Shown here one piece after another: positions 7,003 through 7,115 of a stretch of 7,115 nucleotides of DNA. Position numbers and translations under genes: made by a program. The DNA comes from Deltaproteobacteria bacterium. Lineage in GTDB: Bacteria; Desulfobacterota; DSM-4660; Desulfatiglandales; B25-G16. The notes below the pieces were generated by a model that was not told the origin of the DNA, made no database searches, and saw only the letters and a list, made by a program, of their open reading frames with translations. Position 1 is the first letter of the stretch, and each line of letters begins with the position of its first letter. The DNA is taken from the NCBI GenBank assembly GCA_018400255.1, contig JAGYMO010000017.1:1-7115 (forward strand), written 5' to 3'.

Positions 7003-7115
7003 TACAAAAACATACATTTCTGTGTCACCTGCATTTACTATGTAGATATCCTGCATAGCGATAGCCACGTGAGATACACTATACCCTTTATTGACGTAAA
7101 GATTGCCTTATAACA

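Larger units (their letters stand above)
6795..7115. other. Downstream non-coding stretch, no convincing gene
   Basis: These 321 bases run from the histidine kinase stop codon to the window edge. They are strongly AT-rich apart from a short GC-rich hairpin at 6815-6837. I find no open frame with a supported start and ribosome site on either strand. The longest notable one is a 49-codon - strand frame at 7107-6958. A rightward promoter candidate at 6974-7002 suggests that a gene may begin just beyond the right edge. Confidence 0.6.

Overview
The window carries three genes on the + strand and no confident gene on the - strand. It is AT-rich, with long AT-rich spacers. It encodes a eukaryotic-type Ser/Thr kinase fused to an HDOD domain and a long hybrid histidine kinase with a receiver at its C-terminus. 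This style is common in environmental Desulfobacterota (former Deltaproteobacteria), especially sulfate-reducer-like lineages. That placement is inferred from protein style only; the window has no rRNA or other phylogenetic marker.

Layout: (1) bases 2-1297 are the 3' part of a gene that enters from the left edge. It encodes a probably exported or surface protein with Ig/PKD-like beta-sandwich segments followed by MORN_2 (YwqK-like) repeats. (2) After a 112-base AT-rich gap, 1410-3338 encodes a cytoplasmic protein kinase-HDOD fusion. (3) 3339-3944 is a 606-base non-coding stretch. It holds a GC-rich REP-like inverted repeat (3412-3464), a perfect odd-centred palindrome (3656-3672), a plausible sigma-70 promoter (3703-3730) and an AT-rich leader with weak hairpins. 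(4) 3945-6794 encodes a membrane-anchored hybrid sensor kinase: cysteine-bearing input domain, two TM helices, GAF, PAS, HisKA, HATPase and REC. (5) 6795-7115 has no convincing gene. It holds a small GC-rich hairpin and a candidate rightward promoter.

Two of the three genes are signalling proteins: one Ser/Thr kinase output chain and one His-Asp phosphorelay chain. The spacer between them contains its own promoter candidate, so they are probably separate transcription units, and no functional link between them can be shown from this sequence. I found no CRISPR array, tRNA, rRNA, transposase, phage gene or recognisable defence system. The most useful leads are the cysteine-cluster input domain of the histidine kinase, the kinase-HDOD fusion with its degenerate HD motif, and the structured spacer between the two signalling genes.
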